Made by a program: the position numbers and the translations under genes | Origin: CAZFER01 sp964517495 | GTDB lineage: Bacteria; Hinthialibacterota; Hinthialibacteria; Hinthialibacterales; Hinthialibacteraceae | NCBI GenBank assembly: GCA_964517495.1 | Contig: CAZFER010000013.1 | Span: 1-64,000 of the forward strand | Length of the DNA stretch: 64,000 nucleotides | Direction: 5' to 3' | Notes under the pieces: model-generated | What the model was told of the DNA's origin: nothing | The model's input: the letters and a program-made list of their open reading frames with translations, nothing else | Database searches by the model: none | In this document: piece by piece, positions 55,313 to 64,000 of the stretch | Numbering within the stretch: position 1 is the stretch's first letter | Layout: each line of letters opens with the position of its first letter

Positions 55313-57166
55313 TCAACTGGGTGAGTGAACAGCCATGGGATGACTGGAAGCGAACATACTATCCTGATCCAATGGATCGGGGACCATTCCCTCAAGTTTA
55401 TCCATGAATAATTCAAAGTTAAATTTCTGTTTCAGTTGATTTTTCCATTGATCCATATTGTACTTCAGATACATATTGGGAACCAGTTTTTGGATCCCAG
55501 GATGGTCATAAGGTTGAACCTTGGATTCATACTTTTCTTTTACCAGGAAAAAGCCAAAGCCATATTTGGTACGAATCAAGGGTGAAAGATGGCCTTTGGG
55601 TGTCTTTAGTGCGGTTTCCAAAAGCTCAGGAGAATAGGTCTCTTTCGCGCTGTTATTATGATAAACCACAATGTATCCCGAATTATATTTCGCCTCCGCG
55701 GAGTCTGAATATTCGTACGCATATTCTTGAATTACATCTCGCCTCTCATCAAACGAGTTACATTTCCCCATCTTGGCACGAACTTCCTCGTATAGTTTTT
55801 GAGCCAATTTTTCGGCTTCTTCCAAGGAACGTTCTTCACTAGCCCGTATATCCACCCGATTCAGTTCAGAGCGGGATATTCCAGTAAACAAATGTATATG
55901 TTTCTTATAGAACGCTTTGAGTTTTTCTTCTGTCATATCATCATATAACTCTTTGGCCTTTTGGTTTACCAACTTTTTACCAATTTCAATTTGAGACAGA
56001 AAACGAACCAACTCATCTTCCGTTTGATTCATACGTGCCAATTGATGGTTAAATGCTTCTTCTGATTCAAATTTGCTTTTAGCTGTTCGAAGAACAGATT
56101 CACGTTCTCCATCGGTGAGGGTGATGCCTTGATCTTTCGCTTCCAACAAGAGCAGATAATTGTCGATTAAATTACGTAACTTCTCTCCCCGTTTTTCGAT
56201 CAGGATTTTCTGTATTTTATCTGGATCATTCATTTTTGCTTCAAGTTGCCGTCGGATGGGAATAACGAGTTGTTCCAGTTGAGACAAATAGATATGTCCA
56301 CCATCCCACCTGGCGATTACNNNNNNNNNNNNNNNNNNNNNNNNNNNNNNNNNNNNNNNNNNNNNNNNNNNNNNNNNNNNNNNNNNNNNNNNNNNNNNNN
56401 NNNNNNNNNNNNNNNNNNNNTCGGCCTCTTTGGCAAACCGGTTTCCGTACATCTTCATATATTCCTGCATGCCTTCCTGCTGTTGTTGCTGGCTAACCGG
56501 TTTGGGAAGAGGCAATCCTGCAGGATGTTTATACCCTTGTGAGGCCGTTTTGAATTTGTCGCCATAGCGCCGCATATAGTATTCATATGCTTGTTGTTGC
56601 TCTTCCGGGGTCATGGGGCGCCACTTGTCTTTCAGTTCATCAAAAAACTCGGGTTTTTGAGCCAAACGCAAGTTAAACTGAGCCTCTCCCAACGCCAGGG
56701 TTACAGCATCCTCTGTCAAACGAGCGATTTGAATTTCATTTTCCAATTTCTTGCCTTCATGAATATCGACATATTCTTTCTCACGGGTCTTATGGATTTG
56801 CCCAAATTTATTATCACCAACCTGAGAAAAATTGGTATACACCCAATCGGAAATCATAGCTAACAACCGGTTAAGATCATATTCTTCCCGTGAGTATTTG
56901 GGTTTATTGGAGGGAGTGGGACGTTCCAATATAGGTTGAATCACTTCCTCTGAAGGTTGGGTGGGGACAATATCTTTTGGATCAGGGAAAAAATCCAAAA
57001 TATGATCTGCGGCAGGGTCATTGGGTAAAACCGGTTGGGGTTGCCGTGTTATATCAATTCGCGCCACCTCAATATCCGGTTTGGATGGGACTGGTTCATT
57101 AAACACAACAAATAAAACAATGCCAACGACCATAATGGACATTATGGCAATAAGAACGAGACGCAT
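55313..57166 (-). CDS. Membrane-anchored PpiC/SurA-like peptidyl-prolyl isomerase, broken by an assembly gap
   Basis: 617 codons including 34 unknown ones over the 100-N gap, whose true length is unknown. An N-terminal anchor (about 3-23) is followed by a Pro-rich spacer, a helical region with two copies of a Tyr/Met-rich motif (YEYYMRRYGDKF and MQEYMKMYGNRF), the gap, then a SurA_N-like helical domain (VIARWDGGHIYLSQLEQLVI) and a parvulin-like region (SGYIVVYHNNSAKETYSPEL, PLIRTKYGFGFFLVKEKYES). It probably helps fold outer-membrane proteins. Both halves stay in frame across the gap, but that may be chance with an arbitrary gap size. Confidence 0.8.
   Translation of the reverse strand: MRLVLIAIMSIMVVGIVLFVVFNEPVPSKPDIEVARIDITRQPQPVLPNDPAADHILDFFPDPKDIVPTQPSEEVIQPILERPTPSNKPKYSREEYDLNRLLAMISDWVYTNFSQVGDNKFGQIHKTREKEYVDIHEGKKLENEIQIARLTEDAVTLALGEAQFNLRLAQKPEFFDELKDKWRPMTPEEQQQAYEYYMRRYGDKFKTASQGYKHPAGLPLPKPVSQQQQQEGMQEYMKMYGNRFAKEAXXXXXXXXXXXXXXXXXXXXXXXXXXXXXXXXXXVIARWDGGHIYLSQLEQLVIPIRRQLEAKMNDPDKIQKILIEKRGEKLRNLIDNYLLLLEAKDQGITLTDGERESVLRTAKSKFESEEAFNHQLARMNQTEDELVRFLSQIEIGKKLVNQKAKELYDDMTEEKLKAFYKKHIHLFTGISRSELNRVDIRASEERSLEEAEKLAQKLYEEVRAKMGKCNSFDERRDVIQEYAYEYSDSAEAKYNSGYIVVYHNNSAKETYSPELLETALKTPKGHLSPLIRTKYGFGFFLVKEKYESKVQPYDHPGIQKLVPNMYLKYNMDQWKNQLKQKFNFELFMDKLEGMVPDPLDQDSMFASSHPMAVHSPS
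56321..56420. other. Assembly gap of exactly 100 N
   Basis: A scaffold join of conventional size, so the real distance is unknown. It falls next to a repeated peptide motif in the PpiC-like gene; a longer tandem array here could have broken the assembly. Confidence 0.97.
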
Positions 57167-57414
57167 TGGTACCTCCTAATCAATGGAGAAATAAATAGGG
57201 GCTAGTATCTCTTTAAATTCTAACATGATCTTAAAATTTGAAATAGCCCACTTTTGATAAACGTTATTAAGGTTGCCTGAGTTATCATAGTTTACTATAT
57301 CGCATTACCAAAAAACGAAAACCTATTTCCAAGGGATTTTCCCCCTTAAAAGTAGGATAAATATTCTCAACTCTTTTTATAAAGCAGTTAAACGAACCAT
57401 AAATAAATAAGTAA
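57167..57414. other. Intergenic region before the PpiC-like gene
   Basis: No gene seen. A/T-rich; it should hold the promoter of the reverse PpiC-like gene, but no clear hexamer pair was chosen. Confidence 0.4.
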
Positions 57415-57445
57415 CGGCACTCCCTCTTTGAAACGGGGAGTGCCG
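57415..57445. terminator. Intrinsic terminator of the giant secreted-protein gene
   Basis: CGGCACTCCC (57415-57424) and GGGAGTGCCG (57436-57445) form a perfect 10-bp stem with an 11-base loop, 33 bases past the reverse stop. T-rich sequence follows in both directions (TTACTTATTTATTT in reverse). Confidence 0.8.
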
Positions 57446-57477
57446 ATTTTCTTTATTTCAATTAAACCTTGGCTCGC

Positions 57478-60400
57478 TTAGAAACCCGGAGGCAAAATAA
57501 ACGAATCTTCATATCGATAATCAAACGACATGATACTCGTATCATCAACTGTTTCATCCTCTGGGATCTGAATAAATCCATAGTGCTGACCATCCCGGGT
57601 GAGTATAAGATAAGCCCGTCCAGGGATAATTGAAGCGGTATAACCTGATTGTTCACCACCACCACCACCTTGAGTGGCTGGATCAAACGGTCCAATGCGC
57701 ATAAGCGTACGGTTAAAGTCTTGAATATAGGTTTTCGGATCAATCGCAAAAATATCCGTCCCTTCAGGTAGCATCATAATCGCTCCAACCAGATTGGAGG
57801 TCACAAACTGGTCTCCACTGATGACCAAATCGGAATCTCCGGAAAAAGCAGCGGCAACTGGACCGCGATCTTTGAAACTAAATCCGAATGGCTCTTCGAT
57901 TTCTGATCCATCGATACTATCGAGGGGTGATTCAATATCCCCTGTCTCTTCGGGTGCTGTAACCTCCTGATTCTCACTTAAAATTTGCCGCATATTCATA
58001 CCCATTAACTCATAACTGCCATCCGCCACTTTTTTAAAGCGGAAAATAACGGTGTTAAATTGCAGGAACGAAAGTGATGAACCAGTATAAGACATGACTT
58101 CCATCGCCGGGGGTTCGTAATCCTGGCTGAGTGTCAATTCACGAAATTCGAATATGATGTTTTTGAGTGCAAAAGCATCGGATGGATCTTTCTCCACATG
58201 GATATGAATAGGATCATCCATGACCTCGCTTCGTGGTGAATAACCACGAATCCGGCGGTTACCTGGAAGCCGTTTCAAGATCGTCATATCCTCAAATTCC
58301 AAATCATCACTGGTGCGGAGGTCATCCTGCCGGCCATAATTGGTAAATTCGTAGATATCGATATGCCAAAAGCGGCCGTCTCCCACTTCCCGCACACGAA
58401 TGGTTTGGGAGAATAAAATCTGAGCCATTAGATTAGCCTGATAAGTCTTTGATGTGGATCCTGTATCAACCTCAGGTTGCCGATACAACAAATTTGGAGT
58501 GTAACCGTCAAAATCAATAATGACAGTTGCTTCAACTGTATCACCTTGATTATCGATTACAAAGGAATTCTGAGCTGTTCGGGATTCAGCAAATGTGTTT
58601 AATTCGTAAAAGCCAAACAAGGATTCAAGTGACCGCCTTATCCCCGCAGCATCCGCTCCATTACGATCTTTATAATTAGCCGAAACGTGGCTCATAACTT
58701 GTTCCAGGTTCTCATTTTCAATGCCATCGAGTATATCGCGGACTGATTCAACTACGGTTTGCAGATTAATATTGGTGGTTTCAACATCCACAACCCGGTC
58801 ATCTTCCAATCCAGGTACATCAGAGAAGATCAGTGTATCGGGTGGCAGATTCAGTTCCTCATTGGTGAGGACATGCAATTGACCGCTTCCCTCAACCAAT
58901 ATGAGGGAATCTACACTCCCCGGTAGTGATTTAACTTGCCGAATGCTACCACTTGGAAGCGGTTCTTCCGCTTGGAGAGCAAGTAATGAACTCTTGGATT
59001 CATTTTCACCCAGGATAACACGTTCACCGTCTTCATTCACGATAACAACATTCGTTACCGCATTGCCATTGGTGATCAATTCCATATCCCGATACTTATC
59101 TTCCGGGATCAAATTCATCCACTCACCAACAGCGCCATTTCCTGCCGTATTCATCATTCCGTTTCCGGTCAGGAAGTAAATGTGACTGCCATCGGGAGCC
59201 AATTCCATGTCACGATACAGGTCAAGGTCCATACCATCCGGATAAAATTCGCGGTTGGCATTACTACCCAGGAAAAGCATATCGCCATCGCCGTCAAGGA
59301 CGTAAATGGCTCCTTCTGTAAAGTCCACTTCCACGTCACGTGCACTTTCAATGGTGATCTGATCTTCCGTAGGGGCTTCAATCAACTGGCCGCCATTCAC
59401 ACTGTTTTTATAAAAGGCGATTTCTTCCGTTGCAAAGTTGATCTCACCGTTTGGTTGTAACCGTGTCAGGAATGCATTCAGGTCACCAACACCGAGCACC
59501 GATCCATCCACCAAGACCATAATCCGGCCTGAAAAGGTGGGATTCACTTCCATATCAATCACGTCGGTGGCCAGTGGAATTTCAGGCAATGAAGGTGTAT
59601 CACCTAAACTAAAGATACGGCCATCCCGGGTGAGTTTGACATAATCAATGAAATCTTCCATATCACCAGTCACAACACGCGTATTGCCTTGAGATGGATC
59701 GCCATCACCATCATCGATTGCTCCGGGAGCAACGATGAAACCATCGGCATAGGTATAAATCGGTGTATTTACCCCATCATCGATTTTGGCATAAATATAA
59801 TACCGTTTGGTGGGATCAAAGTCTGGAATATGGTCCGTTAAGTTCAATGTGAATGTCGAGTTAAATCCTTCTCTCAGGAAAGCACCTGGAATAAAGGTTC
59901 CATCAAAATCAAGGCTGTCATCATCCACATAGAGTTCGATTTGAGCCACATCATCCGGATCTTCGGCAGTGAACACAATCTCGAATTCAAAATCGGTGGA
60001 GGCTTGGTTTACTCCAGGACCGGGAGAGATGAATTTGATGGTGGGAGCCACATTCAAACTGCGCACCACAATTTCCGATGTTGTGATTTGGGTTTTGCTT
60101 ACATTTCTGAATGCTTCATTACCGGCGGTATAGTCAGTCTCCACATAATAATGGTAACCAATACCTCCTTCTGGAGCCTCGACGGTCGTTTCCGTTCCAT
60201 CATCCGGATCAGTAACAGTCAATTGTTTATTCCGTTCTCCCGAGCTGATACGGACACGGAAGCTTTCGCCAACCCGTGCCTGTTCATCCGCACGGAGTAC
60301 AACAAAGAGGTCACTGCCCGCCAAGGGGCCGCTATCTTCATCCGGTATCTGCATTTGATACATATAGTTGGTTGAATAATTGCCACTATTTTGATCAACA

Positions 60401-63400
60401 AATTCATTTATGCCTAATCCACTGGCAGGGCTGGATATACTGACTTCAATCACCTCAGGTGGATCAGGATATTCAATTTCACCCGTTTCCGGATCAGCAT
60501 CCGCTTCAGCATCCGCCACCGCCTGGTTGTATTCGTCAATCGCGGTATAGGCTTCATCATAAGCCGTTGACAATGCATCACCAACTTGATCAAGATAACC
60601 ACTAAACGTACCACCATCCGCAATGGAAAGCATAAGTCCAAATTGAGTATATGGATTGGGCACCGTTGCATCCCCTTCAGGGTTTTGAGCATCCTGCCCG
60701 GGTACATTAATCACCATCGGGGTACGCCCAAAACGGACAAATCCTTTAGTGGGATTCACAAACCGAAATGCATTCGCCATCGTCAATGCGAAAGTTCGGC
60801 GTGCATCACCTTCCGGATCAGGAACAAGCATGACAGCATCACCATCTTCCGGAACATAATTCAACATCCAGGTTGTCTCGCCTGATTCCGGATCTTCGAT
60901 AAACATGTCTTCAGGGAAATAGGGCCAATCTGGATTTAGTCCTACAGCAAACAGAATATCCATTAATCCCGTGTGCGGTTCAAGAGATGTTCCCCCTAAA
61001 AATCCACCACCTGAAAAACCGGGAGAACGGCCTGGCTGAATCAAGGTTCCCTGGTTATAGTCAGGCAGATCATAAGGAGGTCCCGCAGCCGTGCCGATGC
61101 GCTGGCCAAAAGCAGTTGGATAAAGGAAGAATCGTGGAGTTTCCAACTGCGTGTATTGCAACGCACGAAGATCCAATTCACCAAACCAACTTCCTTCAGT
61201 TAGATTTAAAGGCATCAAACCACCATCTGTGACGGTGAGTGGTGGATCAACATTCGCTTGCAAAGCATCAATATAGGGTTGGTATTTCTCAGCACTGTTG
61301 GGTGGAAATACATAGGACGCATCACCAAAACTTTGAGCGGAACCGAAACTGTCAAACCAATAGGGAATTATTTGATCGTTGCTATCAAACACTCCGTTGG
61401 TTCCACGGGGTGTGCCATCACCTAAATCTTCATCAATTAATCCATCCCCGTCATCATCTTGCAGGTTATATAATTCTTCATCAACCAACCCATCACCATC
61501 GTCATCAAGCCCATTTCCTACCGGAGTGTCATCGTCTTGATAAAGCGATATATTGTGAGCATTAACGAGACGAGAAAATCGCACATCAATGTCCAGAACG
61601 TTTGGAACAACACCTAAAATAAGCGGATTAAAGACTAAATTTCTTGGACCAGGCAGGAATTCAATTTGCATCTCACCAAAAACAGTGCTTTGAGTCAGGA
61701 AATTATCGAGTAGATTGTTTTCAATGGTTGCATGGTTATCAACCAAAGTTGGATTTTGCCCAAAGTCAACCGCGTTGATTCCAATCACTGGTTTTGGTGG
61801 AGAACTTTGAGTACTATCGAACAATATATTGTTATTGGAAGCAAATATTCCTTCACCCGGTTGAGTGAAATCCTGAAAATTAAACCGGGGTCGAGGACGG
61901 CCAATCATAGCATAGGTCGGTGAGGTATTTCTTCGGCCAAATCCAATACTGGCCACCGAACGGAAGCTATTAACACCTTGATCCTGCCCTTTCGTAAAAT
62001 TGGTAACGTTTGTCCCAATTTTAATATCACTTGGACGGATAAATGGAACAAATGAATCAAGGTTTCTTAATTTATTGCTGGTTTGGATACCCAGATAAAT
62101 ATCAGCCCCAGCATTTTGAGCAGACCGGGTTTCCGGCGCCTTTAAATCGCTTAAGGCGTTGCTGCGTGCAACCGGCATCACAAAGCTAAAGCCTTGAACC
62201 AAATTGTACGTGAACAATTCTTCCATATTGGTTCGGCCATTACCTTCAGTGTATTCGAACAAGTATCGAATCTGCCCTTCGGTTAATCCCAGGTAAGGCC
62301 GCAATACATTGATCATCATATCAAAAAATAAACAATCCGGATCAACGTAACATTCCAATGAACCAAGAGGAGGACGAATCCCTTCTTCGGGAGGATCAGG
62401 TAATTCACTCACGCCCAGCAAAGCCGTAGCCAGGTTATCATCACCAAACAGGAATGGACCAATCTCTTTTCCTGCATTTCCACCATATTGTCCCGGCAAA
62501 AACCGTCTTAAAAGCTGTCGAATGGGAGAACCTAATTCTTGTGCTTGTTCAGGATCTATTTCAAACGTTTCAACCTTGAACTTACTGGGATCCAGCTTGA
62601 TTAAATTATCCACACCAGGATCATATTTCCCTCGCACACCACCGCGCTCACGATATAAGAAGATCCCTCCCAATGAGTCTGATTGAAATGATTTCAAAAT
62701 ATCTTGTGTCACAACCCGCGGGAACACCGCGCCAGAATTGGGTTGTCTTGGACCATATGCCACGTAGCTGGTGACATGGTTTTCTATATCATCCATGCCC
62801 AATGAAAATGCTTCCAATGGAATACCCATATTATCAACTGGCATTGTCATCGGGTATTCAATTACATCCTCTGACGGTAAGGTTCGAGTCGTTGTCAATA
62901 TTTCACCGGTTTCAGGATCGGTGGGGGCATTATAAAACCAGGGACTGAAAAAGAAGGGTGGATTATTAAAAACAACCTGTTCAGCCGTACCACCTGGAGA
63001 AGCTGCCAATAAGCCTGCAATAGAACCGCCTGTATAGCCGGTCGCCGCAAAGGAGGCTAATAATTTCCCCACAGCGGCAATATTCAAGCCAATCCAATTA
63101 ACTCGGACTTCTTCAAGGAAATACTCCACATCCGGCCGGCCTACAAAATCAAGCCCCAAAATGGTGGTAGGTTCTGAGTTTATATCGATACGGTTGGAAT
63201 TATTCTCTTCGACCACCACATTGAGCAATTGAACGATATCACCTTCAAAAACAGCGGGAAGAGTAAATTCCTCGTCCAAATCAGCAAATGCATCACCAGG
63301 GAAACGATCTTCATACAAGGTGTTTTTAGGTAGGGTTTGTGCCTGATCTTTAATTGTAATTCCATTGGGAGGAATACTGACCTCAAAGACATCCCCCTGC

Positions 63401-63990
63401 ATGAGTTGCAGACTGGTTCGTCCAACAACATAGAAATCAGGTTTTTCATCATTAAATAAACTGGTAATCCGAGTAAATGAACTTCCTGGTCGTGGAGTAA
63501 ATGTCACCGTGAATTTCCCCGGGATAATGGGATCCTCTTCAATAACCGGTTTGGTTAAAAGATCGATAGGATTATCGTTATTCGGATCGCCAATGGTGAA
63601 ATTAAAGGTATCTGGATTGGCCCCGCTTTCTTGAAACAGCGCAAGACCACTCGTTATAGCCGAGGTAGTCAAAGGCAGGAAATCTTCATTGATATTCAGC
63701 CCCGATCCCCCTTCGGTCTTGTCTTCAAACTGGACTTTGATCTCAACAATGTCCTGTTGGCGTATTTTAGGAGGGGTACCTCTCTCATTGAATGGATAAA
63801 CCGCCATTGGTATGCCCAAAAGAGAAACCGGTTTCGATAACGGTGGAATTCCTTCAGGTATAACTTCCTCTTCCTCAGGCTCTTCGTCATTTTGGGAAAA
63901 GGCTGCATTCGGAAAACCCGTAATACAGACTAGAGTACATAAAATACCAACAATCATGAACTCAATCGATCGACGAAATTTTTCTTTCAT
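57478..63990 (-). CDS. Giant secreted protein with Asp-rich calcium-type repeats and a propeller-like repeat region
   Basis: 2170 residues. Signal peptide about 1-32 (ending AAFSQ), then an acidic linker. Near residue 830 two Asp-rich blocks (GLDDDGDGLVDEEL and DDDGDGLIDEDL) resemble thrombospondin type 3 calcium loops. About 1290-1430 is Ig/cadherin-like (APTIKFISPGPGVNQASTDF). About 1450-1720 holds at least six related units of 35-45 residues with an RDMEL/RDVEV strand followed by a G-D-G turn (VYVLDGDGDMLFLG, IYFLTGNGMM, VIVNEDGERVILG), suggesting a beta-propeller. About 1743-1883 looks NTF2/SnoaL-like. No anchor or sorting tag is seen at the C-terminus. Family unknown; a surface or extracellular structural role is inferred. 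Confidence 0.75.
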   Translation of the reverse strand: MKEKFRRSIEFMIVGILCTLVCITGFPNAAFSQNDEEPEEEEVIPEGIPPLSKPVSLLGIPMAVYPFNERGTPPKIRQQDIVEIKVQFEDKTEGGSGLNINEDFLPLTTSAITSGLALFQESGANPDTFNFTIGDPNNDNPIDLLTKPVIEEDPIIPGKFTVTFTPRPGSSFTRITSLFNDEKPDFYVVGRTSLQLMQGDVFEVSIPPNGITIKDQAQTLPKNTLYEDRFPGDAFADLDEEFTLPAVFEGDIVQLLNVVVEENNSNRIDINSEPTTILGLDFVGRPDVEYFLEEVRVNWIGLNIAAVGKLLASFAATGYTGGSIAGLLAASPGGTAEQVVFNNPPFFFSPWFYNAPTDPETGEILTTTRTLPSEDVIEYPMTMPVDNMGIPLEAFSLGMDDIENHVTSYVAYGPRQPNSGAVFPRVVTQDILKSFQSDSLGGIFLYRERGGVRGKYDPGVDNLIKLDPSKFKVETFEIDPEQAQELGSPIRQLLRRFLPGQYGGNAGKEIGPFLFGDDNLATALLGVSELPDPPEEGIRPPLGSLECYVDPDCLFFDMMINVLRPYLGLTEGQIRYLFEYTEGNGRTNMEELFTYNLVQGFSFVMPVARSNALSDLKAPETRSAQNAGADIYLGIQTSNKLRNLDSFVPFIRPSDIKIGTNVTNFTKGQDQGVNSFRSVASIGFGRRNTSPTYAMIGRPRPRFNFQDFTQPGEGIFASNNNILFDSTQSSPPKPVIGINAVDFGQNPTLVDNHATIENNLLDNFLTQSTVFGEMQIEFLPGPRNLVFNPLILGVVPNVLDIDVRFSRLVNAHNISLYQDDDTPVGNGLDDDGDGLVDEELYNLQDDDGDGLIDEDLGDGTPRGTNGVFDSNDQIIPYWFDSFGSAQSFGDASYVFPPNSAEKYQPYIDALQANVDPPLTVTDGGLMPLNLTEGSWFGELDLRALQYTQLETPRFFLYPTAFGQRIGTAAGPPYDLPDYNQGTLIQPGRSPGFSGGGFLGGTSLEPHTGLMDILFAVGLNPDWPYFPEDMFIEDPESGETTWMLNYVPEDGDAVMLVPDPEGDARRTFALTMANAFRFVNPTKGFVRFGRTPMVINVPGQDAQNPEGDATVPNPYTQFGLMLSIADGGTFSGYLDQVGDALSTAYDEAYTAIDEYNQAVADAEADADPETGEIEYPDPPEVIEVSISSPASGLGINEFVDQNSGNYSTNYMYQMQIPDEDSGPLAGSDLFVVLRADEQARVGESFRVRISSGERNKQLTVTDPDDGTETTVEAPEGGIGYHYYVETDYTAGNEAFRNVSKTQITTSEIVVRSLNVAPTIKFISPGPGVNQASTDFEFEIVFTAEDPDDVAQIELYVDDDSLDFDGTFIPGAFLREGFNSTFTLNLTDHIPDFDPTKRYYIYAKIDDGVNTPIYTYADGFIVAPGAIDDGDGDPSQGNTRVVTGDMEDFIDYVKLTRDGRIFSLGDTPSLPEIPLATDVIDMEVNPTFSGRIMVLVDGSVLGVGDLNAFLTRLQPNGEINFATEEIAFYKNSVNGGQLIEAPTEDQITIESARDVEVDFTEGAIYVLDGDGDMLFLGSNANREFYPDGMDLDLYRDMELAPDGSHIYFLTGNGMMNTAGNGAVGEWMNLIPEDKYRDMELITNGNAVTNVVIVNEDGERVILGENESKSSLLALQAEEPLPSGSIRQVKSLPGSVDSLILVEGSGQLHVLTNEELNLPPDTLIFSDVPGLEDDRVVDVETTNINLQTVVESVRDILDGIENENLEQVMSHVSANYKDRNGADAAGIRRSLESLFGFYELNTFAESRTAQNSFVIDNQGDTVEATVIIDFDGYTPNLLYRQPEVDTGSTSKTYQANLMAQILFSQTIRVREVGDGRFWHIDIYEFTNYGRQDDLRTSDDLEFEDMTILKRLPGNRRIRGYSPRSEVMDDPIHIHVEKDPSDAFALKNIIFEFRELTLSQDYEPPAMEVMSYTGSSLSFLQFNTVIFRFKKVADGSYELMGMNMRQILSENQEVTAPEETGDIESPLDSIDGSEIEEPFGFSFKDRGPVAAAFSGDSDLVISGDQFVTSNLVGAIMMLPEGTDIFAIDPKTYIQDFNRTLMRIGPFDPATQGGGGGEQSGYTASIIPGRAYLILTRDGQHYGFIQIPEDETVDDTSIMSFDYRYEDSFILPPGF

Positions 63991-64000
63991 GGGACTCCTC

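Noticed and set aside
1..64000. CRISPR array, rRNA operon or prophage
   Set aside because: No regularly spaced direct repeats, rRNA sequence or phage structural genes were seen.

Overview
The window reads as a chromosomal contig from an uncultivated, Gram-negative (two-membrane) bacterium of moderate G+C. Support for an outer membrane comes from lpxB (lipid A), a Wzz-type chain-length regulator, a SurA/PpiC-like periplasmic foldase, a fused SecDF and a 2170-residue secreted protein. A Tat-exported Gfo/Idh/MocA oxidoreductase and several short palindromic intergenic repeats fit the style of environmental lineages related to the FCB/PVC groups or neighbouring candidate phyla, but I cannot name the phylum from sequence alone. 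A run of exactly 100 N at 56321-56420 shows that this is a scaffold.

Layout. 1-2045: a partial sensor protein with two periplasmic solute-binding domains and a PAS domain. 2401-2838: a decayed IS1634-like insertion sequence. 3044-6260: murJ and a polytopic glycosyltransferase. 6428-9130: a small accessory island with Uma2, two type II toxin-antitoxin modules, DUF433, a truncated second copy of the Uma2 5' end with its promoter, and decayed coding sequence. 9253-13306: a peptidase-M28-like protein lacking the catalytic residues, translationally overlapped with dnaG. 13565-14174: a VapBC-type module. 14538-15608: asd. 16728-26985: a forward housekeeping run (phoH, pgpH-like HD protein, ybeY, CNNM/CBS transporter, DUF502, accA, lon). 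27437-31631: a membrane-anchored unknown, a Tat oxidoreductase on the other strand, GNAT, a UbiA prenyltransferase resembling decaprenyl-phosphate phosphoribosyltransferase, and a protein with a very acidic tail.

31639-41776 is a reverse-strand block for aspartate-family and branched-chain amino acids: hom, apgM-like (probable alternative homoserine kinase), lysC, a large secreted subtilase, cimA and a FAD amine-oxidase-like protein. With asd at 14538 it covers aspartate to homoserine and probably to phosphohomoserine; cimA supplies 2-ketobutyrate for isoleucine from pyruvate. tRNA-Cys(GCA) at 42026-42097 separates this block from a second reverse block (secDF, L,D-transpeptidase, hisG, argB, argD, argF) for arginine and histidine. 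From 50660 the theme is the cell envelope: a GT39-like membrane protein with C-terminal TPRs and lpxB forward; Wzz-like, PpiC-like and the giant secreted protein reverse.

No rRNA, CRISPR array, prophage or complete mobile element was seen. The least ordinary features are the duplicated Uma2/promoter block feeding two unrelated toxin-antitoxin operons, the M28-like pseudo-enzyme behind dnaG, the apgM-like gene between hom and lysC, the giant secreted protein with propeller-like repeats, and the repeat-rich foldase broken by the assembly gap.
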